Of a stretch of 64,000 bases of DNA, positions 1 to 9,486 are shown piece after piece. This stretch comes from Bartonella harrusi (GTDB taxonomy: Bacteria; Pseudomonadota; Alphaproteobacteria; Rhizobiales; Rhizobiaceae): NCBI RefSeq assembly GCF_024297065.1, contig NZ_CP101114.1, forward strand, positions 930,001 through 994,000, in the 5' to 3' direction. Below the pieces are notes generated by a model, which was not told the DNA's origin, did no database searches, and saw only the letters and a list, made by a program, of their open reading frames with translations. The position numbers and the translations under genes were made by a program. Each line of letters begins with the position of its first letter. Position 1 is the first letter of the stretch.

Positions 1-1
1 A

Positions 2-2872
2 CTAGAGGGAAAAACAACAGTTAATGATTCTGGACGAATTTATCTTTATGCTGGTGCTGATCGATCTCGTACGGAAGTAGAAAACATTATTTTAAATGGA
101 AAAGATGCCAAATTATACTCTATTGCTTCTAGTATTGACGGTGAAAGTTCTTTGGTTGAGAATTTAAGTGGTAGTGGTAGTGTTATTTTTACTTCTAATA
201 TTTTTAATCCTCATTACTCTAAGCTTGAGATTAATGATCTTTCAGGTAATTTACATTTCAGGTTTCATATCAATTTTGCCGAGCAACGTGGTGATTATCT
301 TTTTATAAAAAATGGGATGGGGTCTCATACAATAAGTGTTATCGATTCTGGTATTGAAATTGCCAATTTCTCCCCACAAAAGGATACTTTTGTTAATGAA
401 TTCAATTTAGTTACTGATCAAAGTGGTGGAGCTCATTTTACTCTGGTAGATTTTTTAGATGAAGAGATTAGTGTTATCGATGCTGGAGCATATATGTATA
501 GTCTTAATCAAAAAAATGATGAAGGGGGAAAAATTTGGTACTTAGCGATTACAAATAATTTTCATACTGATAAAAATAAATTAATTTTACAAAACTGTTT
601 CATTAGCGATGGTAGTATCGTTTATATTTCTGATGATGGAGAGATGGATCATTATAAAAAATCTATTAACAATACTGTTCAGGATACTGGAATAATTCAT
701 GTTAAAGCAGGTGGTTTAAGTAAGAATACAACAATTAAGAGTGGTGGTACTGAGATTGTTAGAGAACAAGGAATTGCAGAATTTTCTATTATTCACATAG
801 CTGGACAACAAAGGGTAGAGGATGGGGGAATAGCGGTACAGACTGAAATCCATGGGGGAAAACAATTTGTTTTTGGAGGGGGATATATAGATGGTGGGAT
901 TGTGGGGAGCAGTGCTTATAAAACTAAAATTTATGGTCAAGGTGAAGTCCTTGGGCAACAAAATGTGTACGGTGATGGAGTCGTTTGGGAAACAAAAGTT
1001 ATGAGTGGAGGGATACAGAATATTGCTCTATGGTTTCCAGATGATGATGATTTTTCCTTAAAGAATGGTGGGTTAGCTTTGAATACTGAAGTTTTTGCTG
1101 GTGGTATGCAACGCGTTTTAGTGGGAGGTAAAGCGGATACTGTTATTTTGCATAGCAATGCTGTCCAAGAGGTCCATGCTGGTGGATTCGTAAAAAATCT
1201 AACAATAGAAGATGGAGCTAAGTCGTGGATTTTTTCCGGTGCAATGTTAAGCGGAAAAACAATTGTTAATGATTTTGGGCAATTCCATCTTTATGCTGGA
1301 GATGACGATCATCAAACTATAGCAGAAAACATTCATTTAAATGGAGAAGAGGCTCGATTATATTCCATTGGAACTGAATTTGACGGGAAAAGATCGTTTA
1401 TTCAAAAACTTAGTGGTATGGGTAAAATCATTTTTACTTCTGTTGAATCTGAAGTGTACTATTCTCGACTTTACGTTGATGACCTTTCGGGCAATATGCA
1501 TTTTAATTTTAATGTTAGCCTTGCAGAAGGAGATGGTGATTACCTCTTTATCAAGAATGGTAGCGGTAATCATACAATAACTGTTGTAGATTCTGGTATT
1601 GAAATTGCTAATCCTGTTTCAACAAATCTTGATTTAATTGTTGATCAAAGTGGAGGGACCCATTTTACTCTACAAAGATTTTCTGGTGCAAAGATTGAAA
1701 CTGTTGATGGTGGAACTTATACATATAGCTTAAAAAAGAAAAATGGTGAAAATGAAGAAGCAAAAGTTTGGTATTTAACTGCTGCGCCTATTGATAATAT
1801 TCCATCTAAGAATAAAATTCCATCGCATTCTGATCGGGGGAAAAGACCTTTTACTCCTTCAACCGTACCATCTTTACAAGATCAAGTAGTTGAACTCTTC
1901 ATTCGTCCGAGTCAATTTTCTTCATCATTACGTGAGGAGTTGTCAAAGTCTGATTTTTTAACCACTCCCTCTACGGATGCAGTGTTGTCACTGTCTGTGG
2001 CTCCTCAATTTGTCTTTCACAACGAGTTGCAAACTGTGCGTGCGGGGCGAGGAATTCTAGAGAGAAGTAAAAAAAGTTCTGTTCTATGGGCATCTGCGAT
2101 CAAGAGTAAAGAAAGTGTTTCTACAGGCCATCTAGATTTTAAACTCGAGCAGACGGGTGTTGTGTTAGGTCTCACTGCTCTCAGTGAGCTGACAAATGGA
2201 GATTTTTATCTTGGTGGGTTTGGCAGTTATGATCAAGGGCGTGTTGCCCATGCCCGAGGTGGTACCAGTAGCGTAAATACCTATGGCATTGGAGCTTATG
2301 CGACCTACTTTTCTCAGAGTGGTTGGTATTTAGACGGTATTTTGAAATATAATCATTATCAAAATACTCTGAAAGCAGTTTCAACCAATGGCTTAGATAT
2401 TGAAGGGAATTATAAGCAATGGGCGATGGGAGCGTCCTTTGAAGGAGGGTATCGTGTGAAGATGGCCCAGAGCAGTTGGATGCAGCCTTATGCACAATTG
2501 ACATGGTTGCGCGCTGAGGGTAAAGAAATCACCCTTTCGAATAAGATGATTGGTAATATAAATCCCCTTACGTCATTGCGCAGTGAGGTTGGTTTATCTT
2601 TAGGATATGAATTTGGTTCTGATCTAGATTTTTCATCGATAGCGTACATTACGGCGGCGTGGTTGCGTGAGAATAAAAATGATAACCACACGACGATTAA
2701 TAAACAACATAAATTTACCACCGATTTATCAGGAAATGCAGGTAAACTAGGAATTGGTTTGAGCAGTTTAGTGAGTGATAAATTAAAGCTTTATGCGGAA
2801 GCGCATTATGTCAAAGGGCGCAAGGTAAAACAGTTACTTCAAGGGACCTTAGGTATGCGCTATAGTTTTTAA
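2..2872 (+). CDS. BafA-like autotransporter, 5' end outside the window
   Basis: The frame is open from base 2 with no stop, so the TTG at 152 is internal and the true start lies upstream. About 956 residues are visible: the tail of one passenger module, then a second complete passenger of AIDA-type strand-loop-strand repeats (for example GGLSKNTTIKSGGTEIV near 710-760), a linker near 1800-1920, and a C-terminal beta-barrel ending in LGMRYSF, the aromatic end expected for BAM-assembled type V autotransporters. The two passenger tails repeat each other (DYLFIKNG...DSGIEIAN at about 293-365 and 1541-1610), so the gene contains an internal tandem duplication. The role by family is a surface-exposed or secreted host-interaction factor. 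Assignment to the BafA/Iba group of Bartonella is from overall appearance. Confidence 0.88.
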   Translation, partial: LEGKTTVNDSGRIYLYAGADRSRTEVENIILNGKDAKLYSIASSIDGESSLVENLSGSGSVIFTSNIFNPHYSKLEINDLSGNLHFRFHINFAEQRGDYLFIKNGMGSHTISVIDSGIEIANFSPQKDTFVNEFNLVTDQSGGAHFTLVDFLDEEISVIDAGAYMYSLNQKNDEGGKIWYLAITNNFHTDKNKLILQNCFISDGSIVYISDDGEMDHYKKSINNTVQDTGIIHVKAGGLSKNTTIKSGGTEIVREQGIAEFSIIHIAGQQRVEDGGIAVQTEIHGGKQFVFGGGYIDGGIVGSSAYKTKIYGQGEVLGQQNVYGDGVVWETKVMSGGIQNIALWFPDDDDFSLKNGGLALNTEVFAGGMQRVLVGGKADTVILHSNAVQEVHAGGFVKNLTIEDGAKSWIFSGAMLSGKTIVNDFGQFHLYAGDDDHQTIAENIHLNGEEARLYSIGTEFDGKRSFIQKLSGMGKIIFTSVESEVYYSRLYVDDLSGNMHFNFNVSLAEGDGDYLFIKNGSGNHTITVVDSGIEIANPVSTNLDLIVDQSGGTHFTLQRFSGAKIETVDGGTYTYSLKKKNGENEEAKVWYLTAAPIDNIPSKNKIPSHSDRGKRPFTPSTVPSLQDQVVELFIRPSQFSSSLREELSKSDFLTTPSTDAVLSLSVAPQFVFHNELQTVRAGRGILERSKKSSVLWASAIKSKESVSTGHLDFKLEQTGVVLGLTALSELTNGDFYLGGFGSYDQGRVAHARGGTSSVNTYGIGAYATYFSQSGWYLDGILKYNHYQNTLKAVSTNGLDIEGNYKQWAMGASFEGGYRVKMAQSSWMQPYAQLTWLRAEGKEITLSNKMIGNINPLTSLRSEVGLSLGYEFGSDLDFSSIAYITAAWLRENKNDNHTTINKQHKFTTDLSGNAGKLGIGLSSLVSDKLKLYAEAHYVKGRKVKQLLQGTLGMRYSF
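1921..2864 (+). repeat. Barrel-coding block identical to 7633-8576 (copy 1)
   Basis: This 944-bp direct repeat has an offset of 5712 bp to copy 2. It begins at ttcatcattacgtgaggag and ends one codon before the stop, where tatagt here reads tataat in copy 2. The encoded residues are identical between the two genes. The intervening autotransporter carries a clearly divergent barrel. Confidence 0.93.
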
Positions 2873-2922
2873 GTGTGGTTGTTCTCTACTCTTTGATAAA
2901 AAATTCTGAAAAAACGTTTAAA

Positions 2923-2944
2923 AAGACTGTAAGTACACAGTCTT
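2923..2944. terminator. Hairpin after the first autotransporter
   Basis: There is a perfect 8-bp inverted repeat AAGACTGT / ACAGTCTT with a 6-nt loop, 50 bp after the stop. On the plus strand the downstream side is not a clean T run. On the minus strand the stem is followed by TTTTTAAAC. It is a weak or bidirectional terminator candidate. Confidence 0.4.
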
Positions 2945-3105
2945 ATATTCTTCAGTGAATAAGGATTCCAATGAAATATAAAAGCGGTTTTTTGTAATAT
3001 TAATAATGTGTTAAAGATAATTCTTTCAATTTTAGGTTGAAAAAATATTTTGCAGAGCTAATTACGTTTTATGTCTACTCAGACGTGAAGGGGAAGGATA
3101 TAGCT

Positions 3106-5661
3106 ATGCAATATAAGTGGAAGTTAAGTTGTTGGATATTCATGGTTAGTAGCTGTTTTGGGCAAGCGGCAGCTGGGGGTGAGGCGCGGCCTTTTTGTCA
3201 GTCTTCAAACTATGGTAAAAATGAAAAAGAATTTTATGTCCAATATAATGGGGGTGTGAGGACAAAAGGATGCATAAATATTACAGCATCTAAAAATGAC
3301 TTTATGTTAGAGATGAGTGGTGGAACAGGCTCTTTTAAAAAACTGAGTAGTGTTAAAAGCGCTGAAATATTAACAAAAAAAGTATGGGGAGAAGATGTCA
3401 ACAATAAGAGTAATGCCGCACAGTATGTGCAAGAAAATAATATTATAGTGCGTAAAAGCCCTGAACTGATCTTTATTAAGGATGGAGCAAGTCTGGAAAA
3501 CTATGTACTTGATAATAATGGTAAAGCTTACTTTTCAAATGATGGTGAGACAGATAAACCAGGGCGTTCTATCAATAACACAGTGAGAGATGGTGCAGAG
3601 ATTTATGTTTATGCAGGAGGTCTCAGTGAGAATAGCAAAATTGAACATGGTGGAACGGAAAGTATTTATGCTTCAAAAGGAAAACAGGGTATTTCAAAAA
3701 ACGCTGTCGTTTTGGAAGGTGGTCAGCAAAGTATTGGGAATGGAGGAAAAGTAGAGGGAACAAAAATTTATGGTGGTAAGCAGCTTGTTTTCGGAGAGGG
3801 GGAGGTTGAAGGACAAACGAAAGGCAGCAGTGCTTTTAATACTGTAATTTATGGACAAGACAAAGCACGGGGGCGGCAAGAGGTGTATGATGGGGGAAGT
3901 GTTTGGGACACAGAAGTTATGCATGGGGGCGTACAAGAGATTGCCAAAAAAGCTCAAAGTGCAAAAAATGGTGGTTCTGCATTTGATACTAAAGTTTTTG
4001 GGGGTGGTGAACAGCATGTCTTAGCTGGAGGCAAAGCTATTAATGTTGTTTTAAGTGAAACGGCTACTCAGGAAGTCTATACCGATGGATATGTAAAAAA
4101 ATTGACAATGAATGATGAAGCAAAATCATGGGTACATGCAGGAGCAACATTAGAAGGCAAAACACTTGTAAATCATTCTGGGCACCTTCATCTTTATGCT
4201 GGAAATGATCAACACTATACTATCGCAGAAGATATTGTTTTAAATGGACAAGATACAGAACTCTATTCCATTACCGAAGAGTTTGACGGAAAAAGCTCTT
4301 TCATTCAAAAATTAAGTGGGAATGGGAGTGTTATTTTTGCGTTTACGGGTTCTGATCCATATTATTCTCAACTTCATGTTAATAATCTTTCAGGGAGTTT
4401 ACATTTCGAGTTTAATACCACTCTTGCCCATAATCGTGGCGATTATCTTTTTGTTGAAAAAGGAACAGGGAAGCACACAGTCAGTGTCGCGGACTCTGGA
4501 GTTGAAATCACAGATCCATTTTCAAATAAGCGTGATTTAATTACAGATCAGAGCGGTGGAGCTTATTTTACTTTAACAGATCTTTCTGGTGAAGAAATTA
4601 ATGCGATCGATGGTGGAACATATATGTATGGTTTAAAACAGAGAAAGGATGAAAATGGAAAAGTTTGGTTTTTGTCCGCAGATCGTATCGGTGGACCAGA
4701 TCCTTCCGGTCCTGATCCAGAAGGTCCATTTGCTCCTATTGGACCATCAACGACTCCTTCAGTTGATGCCGTACTTTCTACAGCGGTAGTTTCTGGACTT
4801 ATTTTTAACAATGAGCTGGACATTGTACGTACTGGAAGAGGAGTTTTAGATCAAAATAGGAAAAATACAGGTTTATGGACTTATGCGATCAAGAGCAGAG
4901 AACGCGTTGCTACAGGTCATACGCATTTTAAACTTGAGCAAACAGGTATAGCGCTTGGCGCGGATCATTTAAATGAACTAACCCATGGAGATCTGTATGT
5001 TGGTGGTTTTGGTAGTTACGATAAAGCACGTATTGTTCATAAACGCGGTGGTGATAGCGACGTAAGCAGTTATAGCATTGGAACTTATGCAACTTATTTT
5101 GATAATCGCGGATGGTATATGGATGGAATTTTAAAATATAATTATTATCGGGATAATCTGAAAGCCCTTTCAACGAATGGTTTAGCCATTCAAAGTGATT
5201 ATAATCAGTCAGCAATAGGTGGAGCATTTGAAATAGGCTGTCGTTTTGAGCCAGCACAAAGCACTTGGATGCAGCCTTATATACAACTAACAGGTTTGCA
5301 GGTTCAGGGCAAAAAAATCAAACTTACGAATGGAATGATAGGTAATATAGATCCTTTAACTTCATTCCGTAGTGAAGTTGGATTAACAGCAGGACATGAG
5401 TTTATTTTTGGTGCTGAGACTTCCTTAACAGCTTATATTATGGCAGCTTGGTTGCGTGAGAATATAAGTAATAATCATACAACAATTAATAACCAGCATA
5501 AATTTATTATGGACTTGTCTGGGAATGCAGGTAAATTAGGCATAGGTTTAAACAGTTTTGTCAACGATAAACTAACATTTTATGCAGAAGCGCATTATTT
5601 GAAAGGGCATAAGATTAAGCAGTCACTTCAAGGACTTCTAGGGGTACGCTATACTTTTTAA
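3106..5661 (+). CDS. BafA-like autotransporter (second in tandem)
   Basis: An 851-residue type V autotransporter. I chose ATG 3106 over the upstream TTG 3037 because it has a strong ribosome site (aaggggaagg) 7 nt upstream and opens directly into a signal peptide (MQYKWKLSCWIFMVSSCFG). The passenger has strand-loop-strand repeats (GGLSENSKIEHGGTESI, GGVQEIAKKA, GGEQHVLAGGKAINV). A proline-rich linker (PDPSGPDPEGPFAPIGP, about 4690-4750) precedes a barrel of about 300 residues ending in LGVRYTF. The barrel is homologous to those of its neighbours but differs throughout. No promoter is evident in the 230 bp upstream, so co-transcription with the first gene is possible. Confidence 0.9.
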   Translation: MQYKWKLSCWIFMVSSCFGQAAAGGEARPFCQSSNYGKNEKEFYVQYNGGVRTKGCINITASKNDFMLEMSGGTGSFKKLSSVKSAEILTKKVWGEDVNNKSNAAQYVQENNIIVRKSPELIFIKDGASLENYVLDNNGKAYFSNDGETDKPGRSINNTVRDGAEIYVYAGGLSENSKIEHGGTESIYASKGKQGISKNAVVLEGGQQSIGNGGKVEGTKIYGGKQLVFGEGEVEGQTKGSSAFNTVIYGQDKARGRQEVYDGGSVWDTEVMHGGVQEIAKKAQSAKNGGSAFDTKVFGGGEQHVLAGGKAINVVLSETATQEVYTDGYVKKLTMNDEAKSWVHAGATLEGKTLVNHSGHLHLYAGNDQHYTIAEDIVLNGQDTELYSITEEFDGKSSFIQKLSGNGSVIFAFTGSDPYYSQLHVNNLSGSLHFEFNTTLAHNRGDYLFVEKGTGKHTVSVADSGVEITDPFSNKRDLITDQSGGAYFTLTDLSGEEINAIDGGTYMYGLKQRKDENGKVWFLSADRIGGPDPSGPDPEGPFAPIGPSTTPSVDAVLSTAVVSGLIFNNELDIVRTGRGVLDQNRKNTGLWTYAIKSRERVATGHTHFKLEQTGIALGADHLNELTHGDLYVGGFGSYDKARIVHKRGGDSDVSSYSIGTYATYFDNRGWYMDGILKYNYYRDNLKALSTNGLAIQSDYNQSAIGGAFEIGCRFEPAQSTWMQPYIQLTGLQVQGKKIKLTNGMIGNIDPLTSFRSEVGLTAGHEFIFGAETSLTAYIMAAWLRENISNNHTTINNQHKFIMDLSGNAGKLGIGLNSFVNDKLTFYAEAHYLKGHKIKQSLQGLLGVRYTF

Positions 5662-5745
5662 AGATGTATTTTTGCATATTTGATTAAACTTATAAATGTA
5701 ATTATTATATGATTTAAAACGCAATATTCAGATTAAAAAAGTTGA

Positions 5746-5773
5746 TTGCAAATATTGGCGATAACACTATACT
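5746..5773 (+). promoter_or_regulatory. Candidate sigma70 promoter upstream of third autotransporter
   Basis: TTGCAA (5746-5751) and TATACT (5768-5773) are separated by 16 bp. If used, it would give a leader of about 240 nt before the ATG at 6023, containing the inverted repeat at 5814-5853. This is pattern only. Confidence 0.4.
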
Positions 5774-5813
5774 CTGTTAAAATCTGTTATTTCTTTCTCT
5801 ATTATTGAATAGT

Positions 5814-5853
5814 AATGCAAATTGCACATTATATTTAAGATGCAATTTGCATT
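5814..5853. promoter_or_regulatory. 13-bp perfect inverted repeat in the leader of the third autotransporter
   Basis: AATGCAAATTGCA (5814-5826) and TGCAATTTGCATT (5841-5853) are exact inverse complements separated by 14 nt. It is too far from any stop codon to be an obvious terminator for the preceding gene (stop at 5661) and has no clean T run, so an operator or an RNA hairpin in the leader is more likely. Confidence 0.45.
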
Positions 5854-6022
5854 TTATAAAATATTATTTTTTATTTCACACAACTATAAATTGTAAAAAA
5901 TAAAAAAATACACTTAAAAGTTGTATTTAGACATAGATAAAACACATTACGATACAATTTACAACAGAGCGCCTGTGAAATTGCAGGATATTTGTCTAAT
6001 GATTGAGAGTGGAGAATAGATT

Positions 6023-8584
6023 ATGCGACATAAATGCAAATTAAGTTTTTCAGTATTAATGATCAGTAGTTGTCTTGTGCAAATTGCAAGTGCAAATGAA
6101 AAGGCGAATGGAATACTAACAAAGATGACGAAAGAGACAAAAGGAGAAAGAGTCTCGAGAGTTTCAGCACGACTGACTAAACCTCCGATATTTAGCAGCA
6201 ATATTATTCTTGAAGGTGGTGATGTAGAAATTATTGAAAATGGTGGATTTTCTGTGGGAGCCACTATTAAAAAAGGTGGAATGCAAATCGTTACGCATGG
6301 AGGAACTGCCGAAAAGACTAAAATTCTTGGTGGTAAACAGGTTGTTTTTGAAGAAAAAGGTTTTGATCTTAAAAGTGTGATGAAGCAAAGTAGTGCTTAT
6401 GAGGCTACAGTTTCAGGTGAAAAGGAAACCGTAGGACAGCAAGATGTATATGATGGTGCAACAGTTTGGCATACGAAAGTTATGGATGGAGGGGAACAAA
6501 ATCTTTATACGGGGATTAGAAAACAAGGGGGGAAGGCAATGTATACTACAGTCTCTGGGAATGGTCGGCAACATGTTTTAATGGGAGGAGAGGCCTTTAA
6601 TACTACCTTGAAGGATAGTGCTGTTCAAGTGGTATATCCTGGTGGTTTTGTGGATAGTCTAACGATTACAGATTCTGCTCGCTCGTGGTTACATGTTGGT
6701 GCAAAAGAAGCCGTTAGAGACGTAAAGGTGAATGATGAAGGATACCTTTATTTATTGGCTGGTGATCGCACAGATCATATCACTAAACAAAAACTTTCTG
6801 TGGAAGGAAGAAGTGATGAAATATTATTTTTGGCGGGTGAACGAAATAACAAGGAAGGATCTCAGATTGATATTGAAAATTTGAGTGGTGAGGGAGGGAC
6901 TGTTATTTTTACTTCTACTCCATATGATCCACGTCATATTTTACTCTATGTTAAGGAACTTTCAGGGAGTTTACATTTTCAGTTCGATATTAGTGCTGTG
7001 AATAACGATAGTGATTACTTATTTATTGAGAATGGTTCCGGCAATCACAAAGTGCGTGTTACCGATTCTGGTGCTGAGATCACAGATCCTTTGCACAGCA
7101 GTAGTTTGGTTACTGCGATTAGTTTGATTACTGATAGAAGTAAAGCTGGAGGAGTTAATTTTACTCTGGTAAACCAATTTGGTAAGGAAATTAACGCTAT
7201 TGATGGTGGGACTTATATGTATGGTTTATATAAAAAAGAGAGGAGAGTCGATTCCAGTGATGATGCTACAATTTGGTATTTAGGCAGAGCGGATGGTAGA
7301 TCAAGTTCTTCGGAGGCTTCCTTACTGCATATAGGTAGAAAACCGAAAGTGACTACTTTTTCACATTATTCATCCACAGATATGGGAATCAGTACATCTC
7401 ATCGGAATAATAATGGAAAACGCCATAAGTTGCCCCCCAAACCACGACCTCCGCGGCATTTGAGAGAGCAGCAACAGTCTCCTGTATTATCTTTAGGAAA
7501 TCAAGCTCCTGAGTTGGTACGTTCTGCAAACCATCATCCTTCTGAGGAGCAACAGCAGAGTGTTGTTTCGTCAGGAACTGAATCGATATCTGATCAGATA
7601 TTATTACGTCCAAGTAATCCAGATCAATTTTTTTCATCATTACGTGAGGAGTTGTCAAAGTCTGATTTTTTAACCACTCCCTCTACGGATGCAGTGTTGT
7701 CACTGTCTGTGGCTCCTCAATTTGTCTTTCACAACGAGTTGCAAACTGTGCGTGCGGGGCGAGGAATTCTAGAGAGAAGTAAAAAAAGTTCTGTTCTATG
7801 GGCATCTGCGATCAAGAGTAAAGAAAGTGTTTCTACAGGCCATCTAGATTTTAAACTCGAGCAGACGGGTGTTGTGTTAGGTCTCACTGCTCTCAGTGAG
7901 CTGACAAATGGAGATTTTTATCTTGGTGGGTTTGGCAGTTATGATCAAGGGCGTGTTGCCCATGCCCGAGGTGGTACCAGTAGCGTAAATACCTATGGCA
8001 TTGGAGCTTATGCGACCTACTTTTCTCAGAGTGGTTGGTATTTAGACGGTATTTTGAAATATAATCATTATCAAAATACTCTGAAAGCAGTTTCAACCAA
8101 TGGCTTAGATATTGAAGGGAATTATAAGCAATGGGCGATGGGAGCGTCCTTTGAAGGAGGGTATCGTGTGAAGATGGCCCAGAGCAGTTGGATGCAGCCT
8201 TATGCACAATTGACATGGTTGCGCGCTGAGGGTAAAGAAATCACCCTTTCGAATAAGATGATTGGTAATATAAATCCCCTTACGTCATTGCGCAGTGAGG
8301 TTGGTTTATCTTTAGGATATGAATTTGGTTCTGATCTAGATTTTTCATCGATAGCGTACATTACGGCGGCGTGGTTGCGTGAGAATAAAAATGATAACCA
8401 CACGACGATTAATAAACAACATAAATTTACCACCGATTTATCAGGAAATGCAGGTAAACTAGGAATTGGTTTGAGCAGTTTAGTGAGTGATAAATTAAAG
8501 CTTTATGCGGAAGCGCATTATGTCAAAGGGCGCAAGGTAAAACAGTTACTTCAAGGGACCTTAGGTATGCGCTATAATTTTTAA
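6023..8584 (+). CDS. BafA-like autotransporter (third in tandem)
   Basis: An 853-residue autotransporter with a signal peptide (MRHKCKLSFSVLMISSCLVQ, cleavage near ASA-NE) and a short AIDA-like passenger (GGMQIVTHGGTAEKTKILGG, GGEAFNTTLKDS). A long basic, Pro/Gln-rich linker follows (PPKPRPPRHLREQQQ, about 7430-7600). The C-terminal barrel from about residue 537 is identical to that of the first gene and ends in LGMRYNF. The start is ATG 6023 behind gtggag. The passenger is unlike those of genes 1 and 2, so barrel and passenger have separate histories. Confidence 0.92.
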   Translation: MRHKCKLSFSVLMISSCLVQIASANEKANGILTKMTKETKGERVSRVSARLTKPPIFSSNIILEGGDVEIIENGGFSVGATIKKGGMQIVTHGGTAEKTKILGGKQVVFEEKGFDLKSVMKQSSAYEATVSGEKETVGQQDVYDGATVWHTKVMDGGEQNLYTGIRKQGGKAMYTTVSGNGRQHVLMGGEAFNTTLKDSAVQVVYPGGFVDSLTITDSARSWLHVGAKEAVRDVKVNDEGYLYLLAGDRTDHITKQKLSVEGRSDEILFLAGERNNKEGSQIDIENLSGEGGTVIFTSTPYDPRHILLYVKELSGSLHFQFDISAVNNDSDYLFIENGSGNHKVRVTDSGAEITDPLHSSSLVTAISLITDRSKAGGVNFTLVNQFGKEINAIDGGTYMYGLYKKERRVDSSDDATIWYLGRADGRSSSSEASLLHIGRKPKVTTFSHYSSTDMGISTSHRNNNGKRHKLPPKPRPPRHLREQQQSPVLSLGNQAPELVRSANHHPSEEQQQSVVSSGTESISDQILLRPSNPDQFFSSLREELSKSDFLTTPSTDAVLSLSVAPQFVFHNELQTVRAGRGILERSKKSSVLWASAIKSKESVSTGHLDFKLEQTGVVLGLTALSELTNGDFYLGGFGSYDQGRVAHARGGTSSVNTYGIGAYATYFSQSGWYLDGILKYNHYQNTLKAVSTNGLDIEGNYKQWAMGASFEGGYRVKMAQSSWMQPYAQLTWLRAEGKEITLSNKMIGNINPLTSLRSEVGLSLGYEFGSDLDFSSIAYITAAWLRENKNDNHTTINKQHKFTTDLSGNAGKLGIGLSSLVSDKLKLYAEAHYVKGRKVKQLLQGTLGMRYNF
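7633..8576 (+). repeat. Barrel-coding block identical to 1921-2864 (copy 2)
   Basis: Second copy of the 944-bp direct repeat; the boundaries match those of copy 1. Upstream of 7633 the two genes diverge at once except for a short caatttt stretch. Confidence 0.93.
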
Positions 8585-8892
8585 ATGTTCTTTGATTTTG
8601 TTCTTGAGGTATTAGAAAAGAAAAATACGCAATATTTAAGGACCGTCTTTAGGATAATTAATCTTTTGTGCAAAAGCTGTACATTTCTGCTGCGTATCAT
8701 TTCTTTTTTATTTTCTCTCCTGTTGAAGAGTTCTTTTGAAGAAAAAACATTTTAGCTGATACAAAGGCTTCAATAGGGGGATGTTGGTACTATGATGAAA
8801 ATCAGGTATAAAGAACATTTCTATTATTTACTGAAATTCATACCTATCAATTTACATATTTTGAAATTTTCTACGGATTTTTGTACAAACTC
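8585..8892. other. Intergenic region before the ndk promoter
   Basis: About 300 bp of AT-rich sequence without a credible reading frame on either strand. I see no clear terminator for the third autotransporter here. Confidence 0.5.
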
Positions 8893-8921
8893 TTGGCAAA
8901 ATTTTTTCTTCTCGCTATAGA
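8893..8921 (+). promoter_or_regulatory. sigma70-type promoter of ndk
   Basis: TTGGCA (8893-8898) and TATAGA (8916-8921) have the ideal 17-bp spacer. Transcription would start near 8928, giving a leader of about 33 nt to the ndk ATG with the ribosome site aaaggtgg. Confidence 0.7.
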
Positions 8922-8960
8922 AGGGCCAGAGAATGTTATAAATACAATAAAGGTGGTCAA

Positions 8961-9383
8961 ATGGCTATAGAGCGTACTTTTTCGATGATTAAACCTGATG
9001 CAACACGACGTAATTTGACGGGAGAAATTACCAAAATGCTTGAAGATGCGGGGTTGCATGTTATTGCTTCTAAGCGTGTGTGGATGAGTCAACGTGAAGC
9101 TGAAAATTTTTATGCAGTTCATAAAGAACGCCCATTTTTTGGTGAGTTGGTTGAATTTATGTCTTCTGGTCCAACGGTTGTACAGGTTTTAGAAGGCGAA
9201 AATGCCATAGCTAAAAACCGCGAAGTGATGGGGGCTACGAATCCTATGGATGCGCAAGAAGGCACAATTCGTAAAGTGCATGCGTTGTCAATTGGCGAAA
9301 ACTCTGTTCATGGTTCAGATAGTGTAGAAACAGCAACAACAGAAATTGCTTTTTGGTTTTCTGAAATAGAAATTGTTGGTTAA
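8961..9383 (+). CDS. ndk: Nucleoside diphosphate kinase
   Basis: A 140-residue protein of normal length for the family. Ndk moves the gamma phosphate from ATP to other NDPs through a phosphohistidine, balancing NTP and dNTP pools in the cytoplasm. Visible landmarks are the N-terminal [11 protein letters not shown], the nucleotide-binding [14 protein letters not shown], and the active-site histidine in NSVHGSDS. It has its own promoter just upstream and an intrinsic terminator 20 bp downstream, so it is monocistronic. Confidence 0.98.
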   Translation: MAIERTFSMIKPDATRRNLTGEITKMLEDAGLHVIASKRVWMSQREAENFYAVHKERPFFGELVEFMSSGPTVVQVLEGENAIAKNREVMGATNPMDAQEGTIRKVHALSIGENSVHGSDSVETATTEIAFWFSEIEIVG

Positions 9384-9405
9384 TAAAAATATCGATGAAA
9401 AGAAG

Positions 9406-9437
9406 AAAACCTCAAAATACAGGATTTCGAGGTTTTT
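9406..9437 (+). terminator. Intrinsic terminator of ndk
   Basis: AAAACCTC (9406-9413) pairs with GAGGTTTT (9429-9436). After one mismatch AAAT/ATTT continues the stem, closing a 5-nt loop. A T run follows (ttttt). It lies 23 bp after the ndk stop, between convergent ndk and pgsA, and probably also serves pgsA in part. Confidence 0.85.
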
Positions 9438-9486
9438 CTTATGGGATGATAAATTTCCTATAAAAGGTTTATGAAGCTTATTATTT

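Noticed and set aside
2181..2721. Minus-strand frames of 107 and 77 codons inside the first autotransporter, repeated identically at 7893-8433
   Set aside because: They are antisense shadows of the duplicated barrel block; no ribosome site or family.
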